From: Coriobacteriia bacterium
GTDB taxonomy: Bacteria > Actinomycetota > Coriobacteriia > Coriobacteriales > Eggerthellaceae
NCBI GenBank assembly: GCA_030530215.1
Contig: JAUMVJ010000010.1
Span: 1-62,281 of the forward strand
Direction of reading: 5' to 3'
Length of the DNA stretch: 62,281 bases
In this document: positions 1-9,582 of the stretch, in pieces
Numbering within the stretch: the first letter of the stretch is position 1
Layout of the letters: the number at the start of each line of letters is the position of its first letter
Notes under the pieces: model-generated
The model's input: only the letters and a program-made list of their open reading frames with translations
Database searches by the model: none
Told to the model about the DNA's origin: nothing
Made by a program: the position numbers and the translations under genes

Positions 1-43
1 GCAGCTTGGGCCTTGTGGCGTAAGGATTTGGTACGGAAAAACG

Positions 44-2641
44 TTACCATCCCCGTTCGACCAGTTCTTGTTTGCTGTGCACGTTGATAGCCTGATAGGC
101 GTGGGACCTGAGGCCGTTGATCGTGCCGAGCGAATAATGCAATTCGCGTGCGATTTGCGGTCCGGTTTTGCCCTGAGCGATTTTAGCCAGCACCAAGGCT
201 TCCAGCTCGTTGACTCCTTTGCTGCGCAGCAACAGGATGTCGCGCTCTTCTTTGTCGAGGCTGAAGCCAAGGTCTCCCTCGCTTTTATAAAGGCTGACCA
301 GGTATGAGAAGGAGGCCAAACCAAGCATCGTAATGACAATCATGAGCGCAGGGCCCGCCGCCGCAGAGGCAACATTGGCGCCAAAGCTTTCCGTGGTGGT
401 GAAGCTGGCGCCTAGGATATCTCGCCAAGTGTCGAAGCCTAAACGTCCCAGAGAAAGCCCTGTACCGATTCCAATGACCATGAAAGCCTGGGCGCAGGTA
501 GGCGCTCTGCCTTTCAAGAGCGCGAGGGCGCACAGTATGAGCAAGGCGTGAGGGATTCCTGCCGCTATGGCAATCGCGGTGAGTATGTCAAGGCAAACAA
601 ACGATGTGACGCTTGCTCTGTCTTTTTCGCGGTTATGGCTTGCGTAAAGGACCAGGGTGGCTGCAAGGAAGATGACATAGACGGCCAGAAGCAAGGGATT
701 TTGCAAGCCGCGCCAAAGTTCGCCTGTTATCACTCCAAAGGGAAAAGCCGCAAGAACGAAGAGGCACGCTTCCATTTTGGGGAGGGGAGCCGCGCCTGCA
801 CCGGCCTCCAAGCTTTTGCTTTTAAGCGCTCCGAACGCCTTAAACAAACAATAGGCAACAAGAGAAAACTCGCTTAGGGCAACCCAGCAGGTATCACTAA
901 GATAGCTTACGGCTACGAGGATGAGCGCGACCAGGCAAAGCACCTTGTTGAGCTTCCGGTTGCCTGCCAGTCCTTCGTTTTTTATTTTCGTTGACAGCCC
1001 TAAAGACAATCCGAATGCTATGCCTGCAACTGCAATCAAGAAAAGTAGCATGCTTTGGCTTGCAAGATTAAATTCGTGCGTAAAGGCGTATTGGAGAAAC
1101 GTAAGCGCTGTTCCCGAGAGGAAAAGCGCTGCCAAGCAAAACATTTGGCTTCGCTTTGGAACCAGCCAATTTGAGCAAACGCGTTGCGTTAGCGCTAAGA
1201 GTCCGCCCGCCATCATCAAGCCAAGGCCGCAGCCTATAACAACGCTGTGGCTTGAATTCCAGCTAGCTACGGTTCCGACATATTGATGGGGAAGTAGAAA
1301 TGCCGCGCCAAGCAAGACCAGAAGAATCAGGCTCAGGCTGATTTCTTTGTGCTTTTGAGGGTTTGTGGCACCGGCAGATGGCAGCTCGACACCTTCGCTC
1401 GTGCTTGACCGCTTGCTTTCGGAGCTGTCCGATGGCGTTTTCGCGCCATCATCCGCTTTCCCGTTTCCTTGTAGTTCGTCAATGCTCTCAATTTCGAGCT
1501 TTTGGCAGGCACGGCGTAGATAGGTGCGAACCGTTGATGCGGCTACTCCGATAATCTCGGCGGATTCGCCGGAAGTCTTTCCTTGTAGAGCTAGTTCGAC
1601 CGATTGGCGTTCTCGCTCGGTGAGCTTGCGAGTGTCGAGGAGCTCTTTTTTGCTGGCGTGAGTTGTTTGCTCCTGCGGGCCTTCCGCTGGATTGCTTTCG
1701 TAGTTCGTTAAGTCTTTTGCATGGAAAATCGAATAGACCAGCAGAGCCTCGAGCGCCATAAGTAGCAGTGCGGCCCATGGCGCGACAAGAACGATGTTCT
1801 CGTTTGCGTTGCCGCAGCGGGCAATTAGGTTCCAGGCTAGTTCTCCGAGCGCAAAAGAAGCAAGCAGGGCGCTTGCCTGGACGCTGAGTTTCTTGTTGCT
1901 CCAGTACAGGATAAAAGCCAGGCCTATGCCAATTGCTATTGCGAAGATGGAAGATCCCATAAATCCCAATAAGTCATGCATGACGGCTTCGTCCCAGTCG
2001 GTTCCGTAAGTGTGGGCGAGCCATCCCCATACCCCTGGATGCAGGACCCCGCAAGTGAAAAGCCCCGCGATCAGCTTGATCTGCTGCTTTTGATTGGTTG
2101 GGTCGGAGCTGTTGCTTGGAGACTCGGGGCTAGGAATCTTGAATTGCAGCGTTGTTGCGGTGGCGAAGCAGAGCCCAGCTGTAAAGAACAGTAAGTGATG
2201 CAAGGACGAAAGATTTCCGAATGGGGCTGCCTGGATATCTGCGAAGGTCACCATGAGCGGCACGTAGGGGGCAATCTCTTCCATGGAAAGCGCCGACCCG
2301 GCAAAAGCTCGTAGATGGAAATACCATTCAGGCACAACAAGGATGGTTGTTATAACCAAGCCCGCAAGCAGAATCACCGGCTTTGCTTTTGGCAAAACCG
2401 CGCTTGGTAACTTCTGCTTGGCTAGCATTGCGCAGATTGCCCCCGCAAGTATTCCAAGGGCGATGAAAGCGTAGGCCGAAGAGAATACCGAAGGCAGGCG
2501 ATGCGCTTCGATGAAGAACGGGGTGCTTACCAGTAGCGCAAACCACGCCAGGCACAGAATCGTGATCGCTTCGTTCTGCAGCGGGTCATGAGACGATGCG
2601 TTGTCTGGTTGGGCGGCGTTCTTGCTGTTTTCGGCTAGCAT
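44..2641 (-). CDS. Tandem membrane-bound LuxR-family regulator (two TM-HTH units fused)
   Basis: 865-residue protein that looks like two copies of a membrane-anchored LuxR regulator in one chain. Residues about 25-310 hold roughly eight hydrophobic segments and are followed by a first LuxR-type helix-turn-helix (about 340-391, starting TERERQSVELALQGKTSGE). Residues about 435-790 hold some eleven further hydrophobic segments, then a second HTH at the extreme C-terminus (about 805-865, with ALVLAKIAQGKTGPQIAREL). Single-copy proteins of this layout (TM bundle plus C-terminal HTH) are common in Eggerthellaceae and presumably sense a ligand in or near the membrane. The doubled layout is unusual. 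Start ATG at 2641 has AAGGA about ten bases upstream. Divergent from the amidase gene, whose expression it could control; that is inference from position only. Confidence 0.85.
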   Translation of the reverse strand: MLAENSKNAAQPDNASSHDPLQNEAITILCLAWFALLVSTPFFIEAHRLPSVFSSAYAFIALGILAGAICAMLAKQKLPSAVLPKAKPVILLAGLVITTILVVPEWYFHLRAFAGSALSMEEIAPYVPLMVTFADIQAAPFGNLSSLHHLLFFTAGLCFATATTLQFKIPSPESPSNSSDPTNQKQQIKLIAGLFTCGVLHPGVWGWLAHTYGTDWDEAVMHDLLGFMGSSIFAIAIGIGLAFILYWSNKKLSVQASALLASFALGELAWNLIARCGNANENIVLVAPWAALLLMALEALLVYSIFHAKDLTNYESNPAEGPQEQTTHASKKELLDTRKLTERERQSVELALQGKTSGESAEIIGVAASTVRTYLRRACQKLEIESIDELQGNGKADDGAKTPSDSSESKRSSTSEGVELPSAGATNPQKHKEISLSLILLVLLGAAFLLPHQYVGTVASWNSSHSVVIGCGLGLMMAGGLLALTQRVCSNWLVPKRSQMFCLAALFLSGTALTFLQYAFTHEFNLASQSMLLFLIAVAGIAFGLSLGLSTKIKNEGLAGNRKLNKVLCLVALILVAVSYLSDTCWVALSEFSLVAYCLFKAFGALKSKSLEAGAGAAPLPKMEACLFVLAAFPFGVITGELWRGLQNPLLLAVYVIFLAATLVLYASHNREKDRASVTSFVCLDILTAIAIAAGIPHALLILCALALLKGRAPTCAQAFMVIGIGTGLSLGRLGFDTWRDILGASFTTTESFGANVASAAAGPALMIVITMLGLASFSYLVSLYKSEGDLGFSLDKEERDILLLRSKGVNELEALVLAKIAQGKTGPQIARELHYSLGTINGLRSHAYQAINVHSKQELVERGW

Positions 2642-2857
2642 CCTCTGTCCTTGGGTCCGGTGGTCGGATTTCGTCGATGCTTAAAGTTTGGCCGAAGTGT
2701 TTCTTATTGTCTATTTTCGTATTTTTGGTGTATGCCGTCTGAACAGGAATTTTACTTTGTAGACAGCGCATCACCTCTATTCCATAAGGCCTGACTACAG
2801 ACTTTCTTTCTCTTTTTCTTGATAGTCGACTTCAAGGACTAGTTGAAAGGAGAAAAA

Positions 2858-4081
2858 ATGAAAACCATAAAAAAGGCTAGGTCCTTTGCTTGGATGACGA
2901 TTGTCGTTTGCGCGTTGTTGTTCTGGGCTCTTCCCTCTTCGTCTTGGGCTTTGGGGCTGGAATCCGACGACTTGGAAAAGCTTGAATCATCGGGCCTGAC
3001 TCTTGAGGAGACGAACGTGGAGTTCGAATCGGAGACCCTGAAAGATGCGGGTCGGATTTCGGTCAAGCAAAAGCTCGTTGGTGACGGAATCGAATACAAC
3101 TTGTATCCGACCTTCGATGATCGGGATGCCGCAATTAGCTACGTTGCAAATAATGCGCCGAAGCGTCTGTCGCTGATTTCAAGTAGTTCTTTTCTGCTTC
3201 CTTTGTTGGAGCAGAATTGGAGAGCCTATTACGACAAGATGAGGGCACTCTACGACGATGTGAACTGTCCTGATTGGTATATGGAGGCAGATGATGAGGA
3301 GAACTTGCTGCAGTGCGCATTCAGCATCCTCGAAAACGACGCTCTTAACGAGGGGATAATATCGAGCTTGAATAGTGCTGTCGCGTCTGCTTCTGACGAA
3401 GCGGATGTGGCTCTTGATGCGTCTGATGCCGAGGATATCTTATTGAGCCTTCCCGACCAGGAAATGCTTAGCGAATCTCTTGAGGAAGACGAATCTGCCG
3501 CAGAAACCGTAAGTGGCGAGACCTCTGACAATGGAGAGACGAAAGTTTCTTCTTCTGTTCAATCTGTTTCCGAAAAGGCTGCCTCGAAACTTAGCAAACT
3601 GAACAAGGCAAAAGCGATTGCGTATGCGAAGAAGTATGCTGACGAGCCGAACAGGGGTAAGTATGGTTATTGCGAAGGTAGGGATTGCGCGAATTTTGCC
3701 TCTCAGATTTTGGAAGCTGGCGGGATTAAGCAAACAAGCAAATGGTGGCATAAGAATTCAAATGGCAAACAGACCCAGTCAGATGATTGGGTAACCGCCA
3801 ACGGTTTTGCGAAGTATTTTGGCGTCGGATATAAGACGCACAGTCCTTCAGCATTCAGCAGTCATCTGAAGGCTGGTGATCTGATCGGCACCTCGTTCGT
3901 TTCTGATGGAAAGTGGAACCATATTGGGTTTGTGACGGCTGTTGGGTCGAAGAAAAACGGCAGCTATGATTACCAGGTGGCTCAGCATTCTAAAAACTAT
4001 GTTGCCTGGACATCTTCTAAGATTAATTCCTGGGAAAACCAAGGTGGTAAAGATCGTTGGATTGGCCGAATAGGTCGATAG
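2858..4081 (+). CDS. Secreted amidase-domain (Amidase_6-like) protein
   Basis: 407-residue exported protein. An N-terminal signal segment (about residues 8-33) is followed by a poorly conserved acidic, Ser-rich middle and a C-terminal putative amidase domain of the Amidase_6 type (about residues 240-407). The domain opens with an Ala/Tyr-rich helix and the motif CEGRDCANFASQ, which supplies the expected nucleophilic Cys. The general-base His is in WNHIGFV. Such domains resemble NlpC/P60-type papain folds and are thought to act on cell-wall peptides. ATG at 2858 was chosen over an upstream TTG because AAAGGAG lies seven bases before it. A second small secreted protein follows 115 bases downstream. 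The substrate is unknown. Confidence 0.75.
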   Translation: MKTIKKARSFAWMTIVVCALLFWALPSSSWALGLESDDLEKLESSGLTLEETNVEFESETLKDAGRISVKQKLVGDGIEYNLYPTFDDRDAAISYVANNAPKRLSLISSSSFLLPLLEQNWRAYYDKMRALYDDVNCPDWYMEADDEENLLQCAFSILENDALNEGIISSLNSAVASASDEADVALDASDAEDILLSLPDQEMLSESLEEDESAAETVSGETSDNGETKVSSSVQSVSEKAASKLSKLNKAKAIAYAKKYADEPNRGKYGYCEGRDCANFASQILEAGGIKQTSKWWHKNSNGKQTQSDDWVTANGFAKYFGVGYKTHSPSAFSSHLKAGDLIGTSFVSDGKWNHIGFVTAVGSKKNGSYDYQVAQHSKNYVAWTSSKINSWENQGGKDRWIGRIGR

Positions 4082-4196
4082 TCGTAGCTGTTTATTCGTG
4101 TATGACGAGGGGGCGAATGCGGCACCAGGGATGCTTTGCATTTCCTGGCAGCGGTTCACCCCCCCCTCCTGTCCGTTTGAGAGGAACTGATATTTC

Positions 4197-4886
4197 GTGG
4201 TTACGGTTCGCGGCAAAAAAACCAGAGGTCGCCTTCGTTTGTGGGTTTGCGCTTTTGTCGTTCTGCTAGCCCTGTTTATTGCTGGTTTCCTGCTCTGGCA
4301 TTTTGTACTTTCGGGGCATGCAAGCGGACCTATTCAGGTGCAAGAAGGCCAAAATCTTGAGCAAGTGCATAGCAGCGTCGATGCCGACGGCGACGGTGTT
4401 GACGATCAGCTCGACATCTTGCAAGGTGCCAAGGATTACATTGCCGGCAAGCCTAAATATGGGAGCAATTACTACGAAGGTGGTTACCCCACGGATAACC
4501 AGGGCGTGTGCGCTGATGTGCTGGCTTTCGCCCTTAAAGCCGCGGGTTATGATTTGCGTGACTTGGTGGACAAAGACATTAAATCCGCCCCGAGCGCTTA
4601 TGGCATTTCCGAGCCGGATTCCAATATTGATTTCCGCCGCGTGAAAAACCTGCAGGTTTACCTTGAGCGACACGCCAAAAGCTTAACCACGGACTTGTCT
4701 CAAACGGGCGAGTGGCAAGGTGGCGACATCGTTACTTTTGCAAAGCATATCGCCATTGTGTCGGATAAGCGCAACGAGCGCGGCGTCCCTTACGTCATTC
4801 ATTTGTCGCCCACTCAAACGGCGTACGAGGAGGATTTCCTGGAATGGTCGACCGACATCGTCGGACATTACCGCTGGTCGGAATAG
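4197..4886 (+). CDS. DUF1287-family exported protein
   Basis: 229-residue protein with one N-terminal membrane segment (about residues 14-38) and an extracytoplasmic domain that I recognise as DUF1287. Marks of the family are an AKDYIAGKPKYG-like start, GGYPTDNQGVCADVLAFAL carrying a conserved Cys, GGDIVTF, and HIAIVSDK with a conserved His. The Cys/His pattern resembles papain-like cell-wall peptidases, but activity is not established for this family member. Start is GTG at 4197 with AGAGGA about ten bases upstream. It lies just after the amidase-domain gene on the same strand and may share its transcript. The nucleophile and His look intact. Confidence 0.75.
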   Translation: MVTVRGKKTRGRLRLWVCAFVVLLALFIAGFLLWHFVLSGHASGPIQVQEGQNLEQVHSSVDADGDGVDDQLDILQGAKDYIAGKPKYGSNYYEGGYPTDNQGVCADVLAFALKAAGYDLRDLVDKDIKSAPSAYGISEPDSNIDFRRVKNLQVYLERHAKSLTTDLSQTGEWQGGDIVTFAKHIAIVSDKRNERGVPYVIHLSPTQTAYEEDFLEWSTDIVGHYRWSE

Positions 4887-5025
4887 ACGCTTAGGAAGGA
4901 AGGGCGGGTTCGCTGCTGCTGATCGTTTGCTTGCTCTCTGGGCCGCTTTTCGCCTGCCGCTGCTTTCTTTTTGGGGGGCTTATTCACGCGATACAATAGC
5001 GGTATCGCATGATGAAGGGGGAGTT

Positions 5026-6069
5026 ATGTCGGCACCAGTTTCAATTCAAGAGATTCGTCCGAATCTGTACAACGTTAAGGTTCCTCTGCCCGATAACCCT
5101 TTGGTTGCGTGTAACTCCTATTTTGTGCTGGGCCCCGATAAAACCACCATTGTCGACGTGGGCTTCAACCATCCTGAATGCGAACAGGCGCTCGATCGGG
5201 CCCTTGAGGCTCTTGGCCGCAGCTGGGAAACGGTCGAAATCGTACTCACGCATTCTCACCCCGATCATACGGGCAACCTCGACCGTGTTTGGCGCCGCTG
5301 GATCCGCATCTACGCGAACATGCATTCCTTCCAAGAGGTAAAGAACCTCCAGAACATGCAGTCCACCGTTTACAACCCGCTGCTCCGCCACCTGGTCGAT
5401 CCGGCTTTGTACGACACGGGGCAGCAAACGCGCGATGCTTCGCAGTTCGAGGTGTCGTCGGAGCTTTTGCCTCTGCGCAGCCAACCCGACTTGTTCTACC
5501 TGGCGGATGGGGACGTTTACCACAACGGTGATTACCATTTTCATGTTATCGAAACGCCCGGTCACGACGATTGGCACATTTGCCTGTACGAACCCCGGCA
5601 AAAGCTGCTGATCAGCGGCGATCATGTTTTGGAGCACATCACGCCTACTATCATGAGTTGGGTTACGTCATACGATGCGCTGCGTGAGTTTTTGGCATCG
5701 CTCGACAAGGTGCGCGACTTGGATGTCGATTTGATCTTGCCGGGTCACGGTGATGTGTTCTCGGGTTTGGCTGAGCGCGTCGATTTCCTTAAAGGCTTTC
5801 ATGCGGCGCGCCTTGAGGAGCTTTATGCACTGGTGGCCGATGGGCATACCAGCATCATCGATATTGCGCGCTCGGCATCATGGAAGCACGACAATTGGGA
5901 TGGCTGGTCGCTTGATCAGAAGTTCTACTCTTTAGGTGAAACTTTCGCGCACCTGGTTTACCTGGTAAACGCGGGGCGGGTGACTATGACCATCTGTCAG
6001 AACAAGCGTCGCTTCTATGTGGCCGATCAGTGGGATGTCAGACATCGCTCCGGCAAAGAAAAGCGCTAG
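5026..6069 (+). CDS. MBL-fold metallo-hydrolase
   Basis: 347-residue cytoplasmic protein of the metallo-beta-lactamase fold. The metal-binding motif HSHPDHTGN (about residues 76-84) is followed by later ligands in ETPGHDDWH, ISGDHVL and LPGHGDVF, giving a complete two-metal site of the glyoxalase II-like branch. The C-terminal 100 residues form a helical domain of the kind seen in MBL proteins fused to a winged helix (the LACTB2-like or Hyd-like group). The substrate cannot be named; a thioester or phosphodiester is possible. ATG at 5026 follows GGGGGAG. No signal peptide. It is a single gene followed by tRNA-Thr. Confidence 0.8.
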   Translation: MSAPVSIQEIRPNLYNVKVPLPDNPLVACNSYFVLGPDKTTIVDVGFNHPECEQALDRALEALGRSWETVEIVLTHSHPDHTGNLDRVWRRWIRIYANMHSFQEVKNLQNMQSTVYNPLLRHLVDPALYDTGQQTRDASQFEVSSELLPLRSQPDLFYLADGDVYHNGDYHFHVIETPGHDDWHICLYEPRQKLLISGDHVLEHITPTIMSWVTSYDALREFLASLDKVRDLDVDLILPGHGDVFSGLAERVDFLKGFHAARLEELYALVADGHTSIIDIARSASWKHDNWDGWSLDQKFYSLGETFAHLVYLVNAGRVTMTICQNKRRFYVADQWDVRHRSGKEKR

Positions 6070-6089
6070 TTTTCGGCCCGTGGTCGCCC

Positions 6090-6119
6090 TTGCCATCTTT
6101 TAGGAAAGTTCGGTATACT
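6090..6119 (+). promoter_or_regulatory. Candidate promoter for tRNA-Thr
   Basis: TTGCCA (6090-6095), an 18-base spacer and TATACT (6114-6119). The -10 box ends about 16 bases before the mature tRNA 5' end. Seen by eye against the sigma-70-type consensus. Confidence 0.55.
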
Positions 6120-6135
6120 TGGCTACGCATTTTTC

Positions 6136-6211
<76 letters not shown>

Positions 6212-6223
6212 TTTAAAAAGCAA

Positions 6224-6254
6224 GGCCAGAGGACGATTCCTCTGGCCTTTTTGT
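6224..6254 (+). terminator. Intrinsic terminator after tRNA-Thr
   Basis: Perfect 9-bp stem GGCCAGAGG/CCTCTGGCC (6224-6232 and 6239-6247) with a six-base loop and a run of T. Confidence 0.9.
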
Positions 6255-6521
6255 TTTTCGCATTCTTGTGGGTGCTTGGTCCGGGTGGTTTACGCCTCCT
6301 AGAAATGAGCCGCTTTATATTTCGGCCTTCGAGAAACGAAGGCCTCCCTATACGCATCGTTTTCAAAGTTGATCATGACGCTTTTACCAAAACGTCCAAC
6401 TCCAGGAATTGTGCTGTACTGCCAGGGGTTTCAGCTGAAAGATTAAGAGTGTGTGAGGAAATTGCGCGTATGCGTGAGCCGCTTGGTGGGGAAGAGTTCT
6501 GCTGTCGCGACAAAGCGAGCC

Positions 6522-6983
6522 TTACCTCATGAACAGGGTTTCCTCTAGGGCGCAGAGCTTGTCGGCAAGGCAGATAAGCCAGGCTTCGCGGCATTTGGGC
6601 ACGCGGTTGGGCGGCAAGGGCCACATATGGGCAAGGATGATGTTTTGCTCTTTGGGTGTTAAGCCGAATTCGCGCCTGGCTCGGCCTTCTGCGATCTGTG
6701 GATGGTTGATTGCGTGCTTGTTGTTGCTGGTATGGTGCCAGTCGTAGCCGAAGTAATCGTGCAGGAATCCCGCGCGCACTAGGGCCGCCTCGTCGCCGCC
6801 TAAGTGCAGCTTTCGGTTGATGCGGTACGCGCACCATGCAACGCGAATGCTGTGTTGGTAGGTGCTCACGCTCCCATGATGGCAAAAACCCTTCATTTGC
6901 AGCACGCCTGCGCTGCGCACCGAGCTCGCAATATGAGCAAAGCGTAGCTCGTCGGCGGTGATGGTTTTGTTCTTCCTACTCAT
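6522..6983 (-). CDS. HD-domain phosphohydrolase-like protein
   Basis: About 153 residues. It carries the HD-superfamily metal motifs: an early His in TYQHSIRVAW, the signature HD in GFLHDYFGYDWH, then a His-rich loop and a late Asp in CLADKLCALEE. The family removes phosphate or pyrophosphate from nucleotides and related molecules; the substrate here is unknown. A longer reading from 7016 exists. ATG at 6983 is preferred because it overlaps the stop codon of the upstream membrane gene (ATGAGTAG), a typical translational coupling. The upstream alternative has no ribosome binding site. It sits in a two-gene operon with the CmpB-like gene. Confidence 0.75.
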   Translation of the reverse strand: MSRKNKTITADELRFAHIASSVRSAGVLQMKGFCHHGSVSTYQHSIRVAWCAYRINRKLHLGGDEAALVRAGFLHDYFGYDWHHTSNNKHAINHPQIAEGRARREFGLTPKEQNIILAHMWPLPPNRVPKCREAWLICLADKLCALEETLFMR

Positions 6984-7917
6984 GGCGCCCAGCGTCCTTG
7001 CTTGCTCCGGAGTCATTTTGCGCGCCTGTGTTGTCGTGGTCTTTCTTGTTCAAGGAAAGCTTCAGGTTCGCTTTATGGATGGCCTGCCGCGCGGCTTCGC
7101 CAAAGGCAGTGCTTTTACGAGAGGGGTATCCCTTGATGCTGGAAAGAGCGCGCTTTTGGCGCTCGGTTAGGGTGCTTACGAAGTTTTGGACGGGTTCGGG
7201 AATTCTTTGCTGACGAGCAGGGATCATGCTGGTCATGCGGCCGAAGGTGAGCATGTTGAAGAGCTTGAACTGCATGCGAGCCTCGGTAGCCCCGCTCGAG
7301 ATTGCATCGGAGGCGCTTCGCGCTCGGTCCTGCGCGTTTTGGATGCCCCCGCTCATTGCCTGATCGAACTTTTCGCTAGCTTGTTCAACCTTTTCCAGAA
7401 GCTCGGTTAGGGCGGTAAGCGACAAGGTGGTATCGACGCTTGCCGCAATGACGATGGCAAAGGCTGCCGCTTCCCAAACGGGGATGGGGGCAAGCCCCGC
7501 TGTTGCATGCGCCAGAGGAATCAGTACAACCACGGTTCCCAGGCCGCCGGCTCCGAACAAAAGCGACGCCGGCAGGCAAATACGCCCGTTGATGTTGAGG
7601 GGCGTGTTGCTATAGTCCCACCAACGTGCGCCGAAAGCCCGCTCCATTGTCACGCTGGTAAGGTACTCGAGCACGGCGCTGCCAAGCATCGCGATAAGGA
7701 ATACCCCCCAAAGCGGGATGGCGCCCGTTGCTACAAGCTCGTTGTCGAAGGCGAGCATGTATAAGACCACGCCCAAACCGTAAATGGGACAAATGGGTCC
7801 GTACAAGAAGCCGCGATTCTCCCAGACGCCTTCGCGAATTGCGTTAAGGACGCATTCGAAAATCCAGCCAAAAAAAGAAAATAGGGCAAACCAAACGATG
7901 TAGTGGCTTATGGTCAC
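6976..7917 (-). CDS. CmpB-like (putative ABC-transporter type IV) membrane protein
   Basis: 313 residues. The N-terminal about 150 residues hold several membrane segments and match the family annotated as 'putative ABC transporter, type IV / CmpB'. Marks are FFGWIFECVLNAIREG followed by NRGFLYGPICPIYGLG. The C-terminal half is a charged helical region with Ala- and Gln-rich stretches, probably cytoplasmic. Real transport activity has not been shown for the family and no ATPase gene lies next to it. Start is GTG at 7917 with AAAGGAAGGGG upstream. The HD-domain gene overlaps its end. Confidence 0.8.
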   Translation of the reverse strand: MTISHYIVWFALFSFFGWIFECVLNAIREGVWENRGFLYGPICPIYGLGVVLYMLAFDNELVATGAIPLWGVFLIAMLGSAVLEYLTSVTMERAFGARWWDYSNTPLNINGRICLPASLLFGAGGLGTVVVLIPLAHATAGLAPIPVWEAAAFAIVIAASVDTTLSLTALTELLEKVEQASEKFDQAMSGGIQNAQDRARSASDAISSGATEARMQFKLFNMLTFGRMTSMIPARQQRIPEPVQNFVSTLTERQKRALSSIKGYPSRKSTAFGEAARQAIHKANLKLSLNKKDHDNTGAQNDSGASKDAGRHE

Positions 7918-8205
7918 GCGGCCCCTTCCTTTAAATGCGCACTAACCTTGCCTTGATGCGCATGTTTCAGCTTATGCGGCGCTTCCTGATTCCTCACGGC
8001 TGGGGCACCACTTACGTAATAACTCCACTTTTTTTCGTAGGCTCGCGCATCCCGGTTATTTTGGGGTTTGCAAAGGGTATAAAGAAAGCAACAAAGGGGG
8101 TAAGAGTCGCATTTTCGCCGGTGTTTCATGGCATTGCTTGCGAAAGCCGCCATGGCCATTGTGGGATTTCGCGCTCGGTTTGTTGCAAGAGAAAGGGGAT
8201 CCCCA

Positions 8206-9375
8206 ATGAAACGTCTACCAATCGCGCTGGCAAGCTTAGCCGCTTGCGTGGTGCTGGTTTGCTCGCTGTGCGCTTGCAGTCAAAGCTCAAGTTCCAAGGC
8301 CTCGGAGGATACTTCCGCGTCCTACGCTTCCAGCTCTATGGTTTCCTACAAGGGCACCTTATATCACGCCAACTTCGGCTACGAACCTACGGGTACGGCT
8401 GAAATCGACGGCACCACCGACCTTAAGCTCGAGACGAGCAACTTCCTTATCTACAACGATACGGTGTATTACACGAGCAATCCCAATGGCACCTCGGGCG
8501 ACTATCCTGTTGAGCTGCATTCGTGCGGCCTCGATGGCTCCAACGACAAGACCATCGCTAAGGACGCCTACCCTGCCGGCAAGTTCTACGTGGTCTCGGA
8601 CCATTTGGTGTACCAGCATATGGATGCAATCGAGTACGACGACACCCCTTCTGCTGCCACGGACGATTCCGATGATTCCTCTTATTCCGAGAAAGACGAT
8701 ATTGCCGCCACAAACGAGAGCATTTACTGGCAGTCTCTCGATCTGAGCGACGAAAAGGCCAAGCCAGCCGCCTTGAATTCCAAGAAGACGGTCCAGGTAG
8801 TGGCTGCCACTGCTGATGCTTTGTACTACGCCAAGACGGACGCCACGGCTGCTTTGGGCACTAAGCTTTTCAAGGCCGGCATCGATCTTTCCGATGAAAC
8901 GGCCGTTTATAAGGGACAGTTCCTGGTTGACGACTGCGCCGTTGATTCCGAGGGTAATTTGATTGTGGTCACCAGTGTTACCACCGATTCCAGCCAGGAC
9001 GCCGTTACCTTCGATAAGGACGGCAAGCAGCTGGCCGCCTTCGATCTGGGCGTAGCGGACGACGACACCGATTCTTCTTTCACGGCAAGCGCCTGCGGTT
9101 TGTACGTCACCAATGCCAAGGATGCCACCATCACCAGCTTCGATGTTGCAACGGGCGATAAGACCGAGCATAAGATTGCGGGCGACCCCGAGTATTACAT
9201 CGCTGTTCAGTATGCCGACGCCGATCAGGCGATCTATACCACCGGAATTGATGAGGAAGAGGTCGACAAGGACGCCGAGAAATCTTCCGAAAAGACAGCT
9301 GACAACACCGCTCTTTACCTGCAAAAGTGGGGCGATTCCAAGGCCACTTCCTGCGGTACCTGGTTTGAGAGCTAG
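8206..9375 (+). CDS. Lipoprotein with beta-propeller-like repeats, unknown function
   Basis: 389 residues. A signal peptide ends in a lipobox (LVCSLCAC, lipidated Cys about residue 24) and a Ser-rich linker follows. The rest is rich in Asp, Thr and Tyr with recurring short strands of the type NFLIYNDTVYYT, KFYVVSDHLVYQ and ADALYYAKTD. That spacing suggests a beta-propeller related to DUF5050-like surface proteins. Start ATG at 8206 was chosen over 8128 because the signal peptide begins there and AAAGGGG lies just upstream. Probably attached to the outer face of the membrane; ligand unknown. A terminator follows. Confidence 0.75.
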   Translation: MKRLPIALASLAACVVLVCSLCACSQSSSSKASEDTSASYASSSMVSYKGTLYHANFGYEPTGTAEIDGTTDLKLETSNFLIYNDTVYYTSNPNGTSGDYPVELHSCGLDGSNDKTIAKDAYPAGKFYVVSDHLVYQHMDAIEYDDTPSAATDDSDDSSYSEKDDIAATNESIYWQSLDLSDEKAKPAALNSKKTVQVVAATADALYYAKTDATAALGTKLFKAGIDLSDETAVYKGQFLVDDCAVDSEGNLIVVTSVTTDSSQDAVTFDKDGKQLAAFDLGVADDDTDSSFTASACGLYVTNAKDATITSFDVATGDKTEHKIAGDPEYYIAVQYADADQAIYTTGIDEEEVDKDAEKSSEKTADNTALYLQKWGDSKATSCGTWFES

Positions 9376-9420
9376 GATGTAGGCGTCTGCCGCATCGGCT
9401 AAAGATTTTTCTTTCTGAGT

Positions 9421-9455
9421 AATGGCTGTTCCGATTTTGGGACAGCCATTATTTT
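9421..9455 (+). terminator. Intrinsic terminator after the lipoprotein gene
   Basis: Stem AATGGCTGTTCC/GGGACAGCCATT (9421-9432 and 9439-9450; one G-T pair) followed by ATTTTCTTT. Confidence 0.85.
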
Positions 9456-9507
9456 CTTTCCTCCTACTATGAGTGCCATCAGGCGGCCACGTTGGAAAGG
9501 AAAGAAG

Positions 9508-9582
9508 ATGCTTGAATTACTTTCGGTCCTACTCCTGTTTTTAGGCCCGGCATTGATGTTGGTTGAGGATTATCGCAGCTGA
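9508..9582 (+). CDS. Candidate 24-residue hydrophobic peptide
   Basis: Short reading frame starting ATG at 9508 with a strong ribosome binding site (GGAAAGGAAAGAAG, five to eight bases before the start). It encodes a peptide of 24 residues beginning MLELLSVLLLFLGPALM and ending VEDYRS. The first 17 residues form a single hydrophobic helix and the tail is charged, which is the form of small membrane proteins. It lies just after a terminator and before the cyclophilin gene. No homolog is recognised. The case rests on the ribosome binding site and composition only. Confidence 0.4.
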   Translation: MLELLSVLLLFLGPALMLVEDYRS

